Positions 47,501 to 64,000 of a stretch of 64,000 bases of DNA are shown here, piece after piece. Position 1 is the first letter of the stretch; every line of letters starts with the position of its first letter. Location: assembly GCF_001949145.1 (NCBI RefSeq), contig NW_019091444.1:978273-1042272 (forward strand). The letters run 5' to 3'. The stretch is from Acanthaster planci (taxonomy: Eukaryota > Echinodermata > Asteroidea > Valvatida > Acanthasteridae). The position numbers and the translations under genes are program-made. The notes beneath the pieces were generated by a model. The model saw only the letters and a program-made list of their open reading frames with translations, was not told where the DNA came from and did no database searches.

Positions 47501-47717
47501 ACCGGAAGAAGAGACTTCACTTTTGGGCCGGCCCAAACTGCCAGCGAGAGATTGCCAGTCAATGTCGCTGGGTCGGTTGTCAGACGGGAAGTTGGGGCTC
47601 CAGAAGCCCCCGCTTCCAAAACGGGATTTCTCAACTTTGTCATGGTCACCCGAGAAAGAGACATTACTATCGGGGCCAAAATCGAAGGACACTGACCCAC
47701 GATCGGTCCACGTCTGA
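11457..47717 (+). CDS. VEGFR/PDGFR-family receptor tyrosine kinase, 23 coding exons
   Basis: A cell-surface receptor that should bind a VEGF/PDGF-type ligand and signal by autophosphorylation. Coding exons: 11457-11583, 30439-30759, 31941-32237, 32911-33192, 33340-33642, 34690-34995, 35597-35766, 36673-36859, 37438-37758, 38468-38854, 39120-39452, 39884-40207, 40666-40944, 41344-41444, 41825-42002, 42734-42838, 43213-43323, 43671-43975, 44358-44480, 44640-44710, 45133-45273, 46191-46296, 46803-47717. All junctions are GT-AG with matching phases; total 5793 nt, 1930 residues. Order: signal peptide (1-42), about eleven Ig domains (43-1212), transmembrane helix (about 1218-1243), juxtamembrane segment, split kinase (about 1303-1620) and a long tail. 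Kinase motifs are complete: GQGAFG, K1337, E1354, [11 protein letters not shown] at 1502. Vertebrate VEGFRs have seven Ig domains; echinoderms are known to carry a 10-Ig VEGFR that controls skeletogenic cells, and this is most likely its orthologue. Extra undetected exons in the long first intron are possible. Confidence 0.9.
13094..13449. mobile_element. Fold-back element, family A, copy 1
   Basis: A palindromic element of about 356 bp. It starts aataagcc...tgagtt and ends with the inverted match ...ggcttatt. Internal arms also pair (gactaaagac against tctttagtc-type sequence; gggcaagctttt against aggcttgcccc). No transposase frame. Matches copies at 23634-23973 and 59580-59940 along its length. 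Confidence 0.75.
15780..16120. mobile_element. Fold-back element, family B, copy 1
   Basis: It contains catgctttcctagagggcgc, gatgtcatctagggaagaca and, towards the other end, tgggatgacatcacagtttt and cactcattagcat. The reverse complement of 57716-58070 shows the same order of words. Non-coding; a MITE-like element is the simplest reading. Confidence 0.65.
16438..16458. repeat. TACATG short tandem repeat
   Basis: Three consecutive TACATG units inside the receptor's first intron. Similar short tracts lie near 10672-10692 and 14083-14096. Confidence 0.7.
17401..17600. mobile_element. Fold-back element, family D, 200 bp
   Basis: Terminal inverted repeats of about 30 bp: the left end reads ccagagtatgaaagtcctta, and the right end is its near-exact reverse complement, ending taaggactttcataccctgg. 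The interior is AT-rich with no frame. No clear target-site duplication. Only one copy is in this window. Confidence 0.7.
18904..18921. repeat. TA dinucleotide microsatellite
   Basis: About nine TA units in the receptor's first intron. Confidence 0.8.
21105..21240. mobile_element. Hairpin (fold-back) element of about 135 bp
   Basis: The left arm contains tgtttgtttcgcgc and ctcgatcagtgatcct; the right arm contains aggatcactgacgag and cgcgtgaaacaaac, its reverse complement with a few mismatches, leaving a loop of about 50 bases. No coding capacity. A second copy is not obvious in the window. Confidence 0.6.
22531..22657. mobile_element. Fold-back element, family C, copy 1
   Basis: It begins caatacgggcgattcacaat and ends in the inverted equivalent acacccgtattattg. 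The internal words gtgcgccaccaagagtttg and cgttggcca match the copy at 25093-25268. Confidence 0.65.
22945..23225. repeat. Degenerate direct repeat
   Basis: Units containing taattactcataag and atcaagtgatttccct recur at about 22945 and 23006, roughly 64 bases apart. A third, weaker unit with aatgatcactaccaacgtg lies near 23180. Intronic and non-coding. Confidence 0.4.
23634..23973. mobile_element. Fold-back element, family A, copy 2
   Basis: About 340 bp with the same inverted ends (aataagcc ... ggcttatt) and interior (tacctcgtgattcgggacaa, aaaagcttgccccgaatca) as the copies at 13094 and 59580. Confidence 0.75.
25093..25268. mobile_element. Fold-back element, family C, copy 2
   Basis: A near-palindrome. 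The left end reads aatacgggcgtttcacaac and the right end aatgtgaaccacccgt. Internal arms (gttggccaatcaaaatgcgc against gcattgtgattggctaacgc) and the centre ctgccgaccc/gggtcggcag also pair, so single strands could fold into a long hairpin. Confidence 0.7.
27310..27640. mobile_element. Fold-back element, family B, copy 2
   Basis: It carries actgagggcgccgttgcc, gatgtcactcagggaagac and, at the other end, catgaacatggaaatttaca with tcagcatgaaacc, in the same order as the copy at 15780-16120. More diverged than the other two full copies. Confidence 0.55.
29836..29935. mobile_element. Hairpin element, family E, degenerate copy
   Basis: The left arm gagggtttgcatggccgcca followed by tcttgagggtcagctctttt matches the arms of the 120-bp elements at 50074 and 60615. 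The right arm is recognisable only in part (ccctggggaacaatag). Confidence 0.55.
30439..30759 (+). CDS. Receptor exon 2: Ig domain 1
   Basis: Residues 43-149, phase 1 to 1. A V-type-looking Ig domain with Cys in TIPCSYKDD, Trp in GVYWTRT and the closing DAGKYTCVV. It sits N-terminal to the first D1-D2-like pair and has no clear counterpart in seven-Ig VEGFRs. Confidence 0.85.
31941..32237 (+). CDS. Receptor exon 3: Ig domain 2 (D1-like)
   Basis: Residues 150-248, phase 1 to 1. Cys in LELTCIG, then GWRWPRH and the closing DTGEYLCTS. The pattern fits VEGFR/PDGFR domain 1. Confidence 0.88.
32911..33192 (+). CDS. Receptor exon 4: Ig domain 3 (D2-like)
   Basis: Residues 249-342, phase 1 to 1. It has [19 protein letters not shown] followed by [10 protein letters not shown] and VSCRAI. 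The IPCR...D-x-x-x-GF pattern is typical of the ligand-binding domain 2 of VEGFR and PDGFR. Confidence 0.88.
33340..33642 (+). CDS. Receptor exon 5: Ig domain 4 (second D1-like)
   Basis: Residues 343-443, phase 1 to 1. Cys in [16 protein letters not shown] and the closing [10 protein letters not shown]. The layout repeats exon 3, including the TCxG start followed by a short strand and a Trp. Confidence 0.87.
34690..34995 (+). CDS. Receptor exon 6: Ig domain 5 (second D2-like)
   Basis: Residues 444-545, phase 1 to 1. It has [29 protein letters not shown] and IWCVLG, matching exon 4 and VEGFR domain 2. Exons 5-6 therefore look like a duplicate of exons 3-4. Confidence 0.88.
35597..35766 (+). 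CDS. Receptor exon 7: first half of Ig domain 6 (D3-like)
   Basis: Residues 546-602. Cys in PFSLTCLVN. It ends in phase 0 after FPGQEQ at a gttggt donor, the only intron that cuts an Ig domain in this gene. Confidence 0.78.
36673..36859 (+). CDS. Receptor exon 8: second half of Ig domain 6
   Basis: Residues 603-664, phase 0 to 1. It opens with [10 protein letters not shown] (the Ig strand-C Trp) and closes [11 protein letters not shown]. Joined to exon 7 it completes one Ig fold comparable to VEGFR D3. Confidence 0.85.
37438..37758 (+). CDS. Receptor exon 9: Ig domain 7 (D4-like, no disulfide pair)
   Basis: Residues 665-771, phase 1 to 1. WWSKNG and [15 protein letters not shown] are present; the second canonical Cys is replaced (YEVVAV). 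Vertebrate VEGFR D4 also lacks the canonical disulfide, which supports this alignment. Confidence 0.87.
38468..38854 (+). CDS. Receptor exon 10: Ig domain 8 (D5-like)
   Basis: Residues 772-900, phase 1 to 1, 129 codons. It is long for an Ig domain because of an insert with two extra Cys ([10 protein letters not shown]), then [15 protein letters not shown]2 D5 likewise has extra cysteines in an enlarged loop. Confidence 0.88.
39120..39452 (+). CDS. Receptor exon 11: Ig domain 9
   Basis: Residues 901-1011, phase 1 to 1. Cys in ASLACKTN, Trp in AAWDWIP, closing [10 protein letters not shown]. The acceptor ...tcaacag at 39119 keeps the frame. Confidence 0.86.
39884..40207 (+). CDS. Receptor exon 12: Ig domain 10 (I-set)
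   Basis: Residues 1012-1119, phase 1 to 1. [20 protein letters not shown] and [14 protein letters not shown] are textbook I-set signatures. Confidence 0.9.
40666..40944 (+). CDS. Receptor exon 13: Ig domain 11 (membrane-proximal, D7-like)
   Basis: Residues 1120-1212, phase 1 to 1. [17 protein letters not shown] and [22 protein letters not shown]7 makes receptor-receptor contacts; this is the equivalent position. Confidence 0.9.
41344..41444 (+). CDS. Receptor exon 14: transmembrane helix
   Basis: Residues 1213-1246, phase 1 to 0. The hydrophobic run 1218-1243 ([20 protein letters not shown] and on) is followed by the stop-transfer residues AKR. Confidence 0.9.
41825..42002 (+). CDS. Receptor exon 15: juxtamembrane segment and kinase entry
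   Basis: Residues 1247-1305, phase 0 to 1. It ends [17 protein letters not shown], the conserved entry to class III/V receptor kinases. The usual Tyr of LPYD is Phe here (F1292, codon 41960-41962), and the exon encodes no Tyr at all. Confidence 0.9.
42734..42838 (+). CDS. Receptor exon 16: glycine loop and catalytic lysine
   Basis: Residues 1306-1340, phase 1 to 1. GQGAFGMV (1310-1317) is the nucleotide-binding loop, and K1337 in VAVKTVK is the strand-beta3 lysine. Confidence 0.92.
43213..43323 (+). CDS. Receptor exon 17: helix C
   Basis: Residues 1341-1377, phase 1 to 1. [20 protein letters not shown] carries the helix-C Glu (E1354) and the HxNVVNxLGACT signature of VEGFR/PDGFR kinases. 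Confidence 0.92.
43671..43975 (+). CDS. Receptor exon 18: hinge, kinase insert, helix E
   Basis: Residues 1378-1479, phase 1 to 0. The hinge is [17 protein letters not shown]. The insert that defines split kinases runs about 1401-1455, is acidic and lysine-rich, and holds Y1423 and Y1441 as possible docking sites. [20 protein letters not shown] resumes the fold. Confidence 0.92.
44358..44480 (+). CDS. Receptor exon 19: catalytic loop and DFG
   Basis: Residues 1480-1520, phase 0. HRDLAARN (1482-1489) and DFG (1502-1504) are intact. Activation-loop Y1510 and Y1515 have the same five-residue spacing as VEGFR2 Y1054/Y1059. Confidence 0.93.
44640..44710 (+). CDS. Receptor exon 20: activation segment end
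   Basis: Residues 1521-1543, phase 0 to 2. [18 protein letters not shown] holds the P+1 loop and APE motif. Confidence 0.92.
45133..45273 (+). CDS. Receptor exon 21: kinase C-lobe
   Basis: Residues about 1544-1590, phase 2 to 2. It opens [20 protein letters not shown], the class III/V C-lobe signature. Confidence 0.92.
45330..46130. repeat. TCAA/TCAG tetranucleotide-type repeat tract
   Basis: Imperfect tcaatcaatcagtcaatt-type repeats fill the intron between exons 21 and 22, interrupted by the tRNA-like insertion at about 45537-45780. Confidence 0.75.
45537..45780 (+). mobile_element. tRNA-derived SINE-like insertion
   Basis: An A-box-like stretch (aagctcagtggtcgagtgg, 45626-45644) and a B box (ggttcgagtcc, 45675-45685) have tRNA-like spacing, but no closed acceptor stem is visible. 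A palindrome with a T-rich loop (agcttgcaa...ttgcaagct) follows at 45697-45720. The insertion splits the surrounding simple repeat. Confidence 0.6.
46191..46296 (+). CDS. Receptor exon 22: end of kinase domain
   Basis: Residues about 1591-1626, phase 2 to 0. [17 protein letters not shown] is the conserved final kinase motif (CW-x6-RP). Confidence 0.92.
46803..47717 (+). CDS. Receptor exon 23: cytoplasmic tail and stop
   Basis: Residues 1627-1930. EYIDLNI at the start parallels DYIVLPI after the VEGFR2 kinase. Candidate SH2-docking tyrosines include Y1628, Y1635, Y1640 and Y1686. Three related motifs, [11 protein letters not shown] (Y1763), [11 protein letters not shown] (Y1806) and [11 protein letters not shown] (Y1832), are a distinctive repeat. 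Two class II SH3 ligands (PxxPxR) lie at 1870-1875 and 1895-1900. The rest is hydrophilic and probably disordered. Confidence 0.93.
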   Translation, partial: EYIDLNIPYQEGQYCELDFGKLSINRKPDTIKEETETPQKPSDGKTTQDAADDHFGDPTYHRVPRDGEKDHTEGAAPQTEEGGNEPPSTEILGEASLMHRYSAGPGSQGPSKPQVQLPDSLPEDPYKGGTDEPLHTYTSVKGTRPGLSSDNVAGSGFARDAGKGRVDDLPSPDDNKLHTYASIKGSRPDKSAPSDPDKGLEGNHLYSSIKGGRPNVTLDATPKVKDQDGCTDPPEEETSLLGRPKLPARDCQSMSLGRLSDGKLGLQKPPLPKRDFSTLSWSPEKETLLSGPKSKDTDPRSVHV

Positions 47718-48602
47718 ACCAGAGTTCAAGCGGGGTGCCCACTCTCACATGTAACACCGACAGTACTGCTGTCACTTGCCACATTGACAATACCGACAGT
47801 GACAGGGTCAGCCTGACAAGATGACACAGCCCCAGCAAGGCTGCATGAGCAACAAAGTGACTTTTTTTTTCGGGCAATGACGAGTGCCAGTGATACAAAC
47901 ACCATTAGAATTCACACCCCTTTTGCCGTCAATTTGAACAATCAACCAATCTGGCATCGTGATAATTAATGAAATGACTGAACAACTCTCGTTGTTTGAC
48001 AAAGTCCGTGGGTATAATCAGGACTGCAGAAATTTTTCATAAGGTACTTTTCTACGCTCAACGTCTTAAAATGAGTACTTGGTAGACTCCGGTAATGCTT
48101 TATTTTTATATTTGGATAGAGAAAAGTTCTATTTTATTTATTTGTAAAACATGTTTTAAGTTGATACTATACTTTCTGAAATGAGACTGTGACAAGACAT
48201 AAAACTACCCGGGTAAAAAAAAAACCCGAAAGCATGGGCAAATTCTATGCAGCGTTGAAACAAGTAGGTTAACAAGATTTCCGGTAGCATCATGGCTACA
48301 TCTCGCTGAGCATGTGGGGTCCTGAAAAGAACCGGCGGTACTCAACGTTTTGGACAGTGGGCTCTGTCTGTCGTCAGGAGACTGCAGGAGATTGAAATTG
48401 TAGAAATTGATTGGCAGAGAATAATCTGCTCAGAAGAATTTTTGAGAGGGTAACCGGCCGTGCCGATGTGTAGATGTTAGGAATTGGCTGGTAGCCATTC
48501 AGACCCGCTCTACCTTTTTCAAACAGATAAGTCCGCATGTCAAAAATGTTTCTACTGAGGTATTTTTTGTGCCTGCTATAAATGAAATAATTTAAATGTG
48601 AA

Positions 48603-48608
48603 AATAAA
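48603..48608 (+). terminator. Candidate polyadenylation signal of the receptor gene
   Basis: An AATAAA about 890 bases after the stop codon. Several AT-rich alternatives follow, so the true end could lie further on. Confidence 0.45.
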
Positions 48609-51257
48609 TGGCCAATTATGGAGTATTGGTGTGCAGGTTTTTTTTTTCTATTCAGAATAGGAAAATATTAGAATTTTACAAGCACAACCCATGCAGTTGT
48701 GGCATGACAGGGAGGATGTAGCAGTTAAAATTAGTGCCAGCAGTTTCATTAGAATCCCTGTGGATCATGGGTTCTGAAAAAATACCTATTCCAAAAAAAT
48801 TGTGGGGTACAATTTAATATTAAAATTTTGTGAAATGTTGGCATTTTCACAAATAAGAGATTTTCTTTTATATGTATTGATTAAAAAGTTTTATTTATTC
48901 TTTCCATTTCAGTTTTGGTATGGTTTTTACTTCTTGTTGAAATAATCGTTGCTAAATATTTCATAACGGTAATGCTGTAGAATTGTATCATATTCTAGTA
49001 GGTGGTCGCTCAAATGTGGCCGAACATGGATATTTTAAATCTTGCCAGAACATTTTTTCCTATTTCAAAGATACTGATGTTATTAGAACTGGTGTTTTTT
49101 TTTTCCTTTTGGCTTTGAAAGTTTGATAATCCTGTAATCATTTGGAAGGCGTTGAATGAAATTTGATGTCCTTTTTAATAATCGGATGCCACATTTGTAA
49201 AGTTTAATATTTGGTCGAATAGATTTGCCAATGCGGGGTCAGGATCACTTATGCCGAGGTTGGTTACTTCGATCTTTGGGTCACGAATGGTTTGACCGAG
49301 GATTCAGATTATCGAGAGCCAAGTGGTGCATCATGAGAGCTAAAGGTTTGACCCGGGGTTAAATGGTGTGACCTGGGTTTTGCCCAAAGTCAGATCGATC
49401 AACCAAGAGTCAGATATTTGGATGGTTTACCCCAAGCACAAACACCTTGCTTGAAGTTGATTGCCAGAACAGGTTACCAAAATGCCTTGAAATGCTTGTC
49501 ACCATTTGTCATTTAAGGACACAAATTCACTCCATGGCTCCACATGCCGCCTTCTCCCCACTGCCAAGTGCCAGGATGGGCTGCTTTTGTCAGATTTAAA
49601 GTCTTCATTGGATAGAATTTGTGTGATCAAAAACACAAGTTAACGTTTCGGTACGCACAGGACTTGCACACTGACTGCACATGCACTGATTAACCCATAC
49701 TTTCCTCTATCCCACCAGACTGAAGACTGCTACAGTTCGTAGCAAGCAGACCACAATGCTTCCCAACATCTGTACTTCCTGCACAAAATTCTGTGCGAAA
49801 CGGTTTAATGGTCCATCCGTCGTGTCCTGGGGTCATGATGTTTGACCCGGGGGTCACAGACCTGACCTCAAGACATGATTTGAATCAAGCGCTCCATTTT
49901 TTCAAAGTGGCAGTGTCATTTGGCATTCAAGCCAATCAAACCCGGTCCCAACTATCACCTTGCCAAAAAATTAGTCACTTCACTAGACATGGTTATGTAT
50001 CCATGTCTCAGTTTCTGGAAGCTTCCTTTCGGAGATTTTACACCTGTTCTGAATTTACCTTCAATCCCCTGTAGAGGCTTTGCGTGGTGGCCATCTTGCA
50101 GGGCAGCTCTTTTGTTCCACAGGGAAACCTTTTGTGTGCACACCCTGTGGGACAATAGAACCGGCCTTCAAGAAGGCAGCCATGCAAACCCTCTGTATTC
50201 ACCCAAAGTTGAGTCAAATCAGGGTCAACTTTGCAGCAGACTCCCAAAAAGAAATGAACTCTTGGCGGAACTTGAAATAAATTTCAAAGTTGTATCTTTT
50301 GAAACTAGGCCTGTACATATTGTACTCCAGAAAATATTTGTGCAGCTTAAAACAATGCATTCCGTTTATAGCATACCTAGGTACAAAATTTATATTCAGT
50401 TTTTGACTGACAGTAAAACAGTTGGGTCATTAAAACAAAATTTAAAAGATTGCATTTCACTTGAGTAAAAATGTGTATCTTTTAAAGTGGCTGTCTTATT
50501 TTTTCAATCAATTTTTTATATCAATTAGTGAAAATTATGTGCATTCTACACAGTGATGTTTTAGGCGAATATTTTAACCTGAACTACAAAACAGAAATGA
50601 AAGTTGTATCATGCATTTCCCTTGGCCGAAATACTGATAAATTTTGACGATCACGTTTTTAAGTCTTTTTACAAAAAAAATATACACATGTAAAACACGA
50701 GCCAGCAATATGTGCCAAAATAAATAAACTCAAGATATTTCTCAGATCACTATTCACACTTGAAAAAGAAAATACCTGAAGAACTTAAAATTAAAAATCT
50801 GGTCAAATGGACTAACAGCCACAGAGGAAACCAGAAACTAAACTGGTAATAAATCATGCTTTTGAAATACTGTACATCAACAAGAACTTTATCCCGGACA
50901 TAATTTAAACATGAACAGCAGCTTTTTAGGTTCTCATTCGAGCTAGAGGGAAATGTTAGTCGAGCTTTTCCCAACCTAGTGCCCTGACGATGTAAATATA
51001 TATCCAGCAATTGTGATCAATCCTCAGAACCACACTGACCATGCCCATGCTCTGACCACACCCATGTGAGATGAAAACGCGCGTGAAGCCATCAGGTAAG
51101 ATGAGTACTGGAGTTTACCTTGCTGACCACAACCAGAAATGCACCTTAATTTGCCTACCAAACCACACACCCTCACAACACGAACACACTAAAAGTTGTG
51201 GGCACCTGAACCCACAGCGTTACCACAATACCTAACCACACCCATCGGCAGATAAAG
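48609..51257. other. Tail-to-tail intergenic region and 3' UTRs
   Basis: No gene recognised. It holds AT-rich sequence, weak repeats of the gtttgacccggggtta kind (49200-49440), the family-E hairpin at 50074-50193, and the 3' UTR of ARL6IP6 reading leftwards. I found no clear TTTATT (minus-strand AATAAA) within 700 bases of the ARL6IP6 stop. Confidence 0.55.
50074..50193. mobile_element. Hairpin element, family E, 120 bp
   Basis: The left arm gaggctttgcgtggtggcca continues tcttgcagggcagctctttt gttccacaggg; the right arm is its imperfect reverse complement, ending gcagccatgcaaaccctc. The same length and arms occur at 60615-60734. Confidence 0.8.
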
Positions 51258-51354
51258 CTATGTGCAGAGCCACCAGGCTGACAAGGCAAACACCGCAATC
51301 CCGTTGATGATGGCCATCACGTAGCTCGAGTGGAAGGAGTGTCCCGATCGCTTC
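51258..51354 (-). CDS. ARL6IP6: ARL6IP6 exon 4
   Basis: The last 31 residues and a TAG stop: GHSFHSSYVMAIINGIAVFA, then a Trp-rich end. Helix 3 reaches the C-terminus, as in the human protein. Confidence 0.9.
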
Positions 51355-52621
51355 CTGAAAGAAAAATCAGACGAGACGTTGACTCAAGGCACTGATTCAA
51401 GTTCAAGTTAGACGTGAGTCAAACACAGTTTGATTTGAGTCTCAATTACTCGTCGATTTTACCACAATCATTCCAACAAACATGAGGAGAAATGTATCCA
51501 CGACTTCTTTTCATCCACACATCCACTGCTGGTCAGGCAACACACTTTCACTCGCAGACTATTTTTTCTACTCCAGTCCTCCGAATACAGCAGAAGATGA
51601 AATAAAAACAAGAAAACTTGGAGTCAATGTGTAAGATTTGAGGAGGATTCGTCAAGCGTGACATCTTACCTGAACTTCTTGGGAGAGAGGGGGGAAGGAG
51701 GAAACTCGCCAGGCCGCAGGGAATCTTGGTAGGTGAGGCTCCAGGAGAAGAGCAAACACGATAACCCAAGGAGGAAGGAGACGAGCAGAGACCACAGAAA
51801 ACCTGCCACAAAGGATTAACTGCTCGTCAGGGTAAAGCATGGAACAAGTAATGCAGCATTTTAACCCACTAGTGGAAGCATTTAGAATTAATGTTACATA
51901 AAGTTAAAAGCAAAGGAAATGAGCTTGCAGAACTACAAAAAGATTGCATTATTTCAGTATTTTCTCACCTGATATGCCCGAGAAGAGACTAAAGAAAGAC
52001 AATGTTCCCATTTCCTCGCTGTTGCCGAGTTCTTCATTGTCCAACAACTCCATGTACCACCTCAAGCACAAAGTGTATCCTGAAATGAATTTAAGATGTA
52101 AGTTACAATTTTGGTTACACTTTTTTTTCCCGAGGATTCGTCATTTTCACATACGAAAGACACGACGTACAGAGGTTCGTACCTTCAGTTTTGATCCATT
52201 GCACAACCAGAATTAAGACGATCAGACATGCACACATGACTAGAAACCGGTTTGGTGAGTCGTCATCTTCCGTCAGCCCGTATGGCCAGGAGAACCTAAA
52301 ACGGTCGCGGTGCGCGAAGTCCGTTGGTATCAGCTCGGCGTAGCCCGACTGCTCTGACGCGGTTGGTGGGCCACCTGCTTCCGGACTCGGAACACATCCC
52401 CAGATCTCATGCTCAACGGAGGCTCCCCCCTCAGAGATCCTATCTGATTCAAACGAGCCTCCGATGGTTGTGGTTTCTTCACATTCCTTGTCAAAATTCA
52501 GTTTCTGGACGACTGGGTCCTTCTTGTTACGTCTTTTTCTTGGCATTTTCTTTTTGGTGGGACTTCCTTCTTCAGCAGACGCTTCGATGGATTTTGTTCC
52601 GTTCATTAAGCGGCGGATCAC
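51258..52621 (-). CDS. ARL6IP6: ARL6IP6, multi-pass membrane protein, 4 exons
   Basis: ADP-ribosylation factor-like 6-interacting protein 6, a small protein of endomembranes or the nuclear envelope with poorly known function. Exons on the minus strand: 52621-52183, 52079-51969, 51802-51670, 51354-51258 (780 nt, 259 residues, all GT-AG, phases 1-1-2). The match to the human protein is clear in the C-terminal half: human GFWTLL...FSWTVTYFDS, FPPTPLSP and GHSFHMGYSMAILNG correspond to GFLWSLL...FSWSLTYQDS, FPPSPLSP and GHSFHSSYVMAIINGIA here. The N-terminal about 120 residues are hydrophilic with a basic patch (KKKMPRKRRNKK). Three predicted helices: about 122-141, 185-206 and near the C-terminus. 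The human protein is 226 residues. ARL6IP6 and PRPF40A are divergent neighbours in human too, which supports the call. Confidence 0.9.
51670..51802 (-). CDS. ARL6IP6: ARL6IP6 exon 3
   Basis: Residues 184-227, phase 1 to 2: membrane helix 2 (FLWSLLVSFLLGLSCLLFSW) and the family signature FPPSPLSPKKF. Confidence 0.9.
51969..52079 (-). CDS. ARL6IP6: ARL6IP6 exon 2
   Basis: Residues 147-183, phase 1 to 1: a loop (MELLDNEELGNSEEMG) leading into LSFFSLFSGIS. Confidence 0.82.
52183..52621 (-). CDS. ARL6IP6: ARL6IP6 exon 1
   Basis: Residues 1-146: hydrophilic head with a basic cluster at about 23-34, then membrane helix 1 (RFLVMCACLIVLILVVQW). It ends in phase 1 at gtacga. The first ATG was taken; a second Met at residue 6 is equally possible. 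Confidence 0.82.
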
Positions 52622-52662
52622 CGTAAAAGTGTGAGGGCGCCACCAAGCGAATCATCTTGGAA
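52622..52662. promoter_or_regulatory. Bidirectional promoter / start region of ARL6IP6 and PRPF40
   Basis: Only 41 bases separate the proposed start codons of the two divergent genes, so their 5' ends must be very short or overlap. There is no TATA box. A YY1-type motif (ccgccattttg) lies at 52854-52864, downstream in the first PRPF40 intron; such motifs are common near starts of housekeeping genes. Confidence 0.55.

Positions 52663-64000
<11,338 letters not shown>

Noticed and set aside
49200-49440. Tandem repeat of gtttgacccggggtta type
   Set aside because: Units are too diverged and irregular to define a period by eye.
51060-51300. Possible small duplication of the ARL6IP6 3' end (accacacccat ... 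gccaccagg-like words twice)
   Set aside because: The similarity is limited to short words and may be chance.

Overview
This 64-kb window is animal genomic DNA: four protein genes, three of them split into GT-AG exons, lie in AT-rich non-coding sequence full of small fold-back elements. The best-fitting source is a non-vertebrate deuterostome, most likely an echinoderm. The inference rests on a VEGF-receptor-type kinase with about eleven Ig domains (echinoderms are known to have a 10-Ig VEGFR), a TPR-TIR protein of the kind expanded in echinoderms and amphioxus, and compact palindromic repeats. The species cannot be fixed from the sequence alone.

Layout. (1) 1397-3337, plus strand: an intronless 646-residue TPR + TIR protein, probably a cytosolic innate-immune signalling protein, with a poly(A) signal 80 bases after the stop. 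(2) 11457-47717, plus strand: a VEGFR/PDGFR-family receptor tyrosine kinase. I assembled 23 coding exons whose phases all agree (5793 nt, 1930 residues): signal peptide, about eleven Ig domains, one membrane span, split kinase domain and a 304-residue tail. Its first intron is about 18.9 kb. (3) 51258-52621, minus strand: ARL6IP6, four exons, 259 residues, three predicted membrane helices. (4) 52663-63997, plus strand, running off the window: the U1-snRNP-associated splicing factor PRPF40 (PRPF40A type), with Met/Gly/Pro-rich segments, two WW domains and six FF domains; the C-terminal tail lies outside the window.

ARL6IP6 and PRPF40 are head to head, with 41 bases between their proposed start codons. 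The human orthologues are also divergent neighbours (2q23.3), so this looks like an old bidirectional promoter pair. The receptor and ARL6IP6 converge tail to tail.

The spaces between genes and the large introns hold at least five fold-back (MITE-like) families with several copies in this window, tRNA-derived SINE-like sequences, an 81-bp tandem repeat and TCAA/TCAG-type degenerate repeats. The most notable biology is in the receptor: two consecutive D1-D2-like ligand-binding modules, a juxtamembrane segment with no tyrosine, and a tail with three copies of a Tyr-containing motif. I see no CRISPR, operon or prokaryotic features, and no wholly new system that I could defend.
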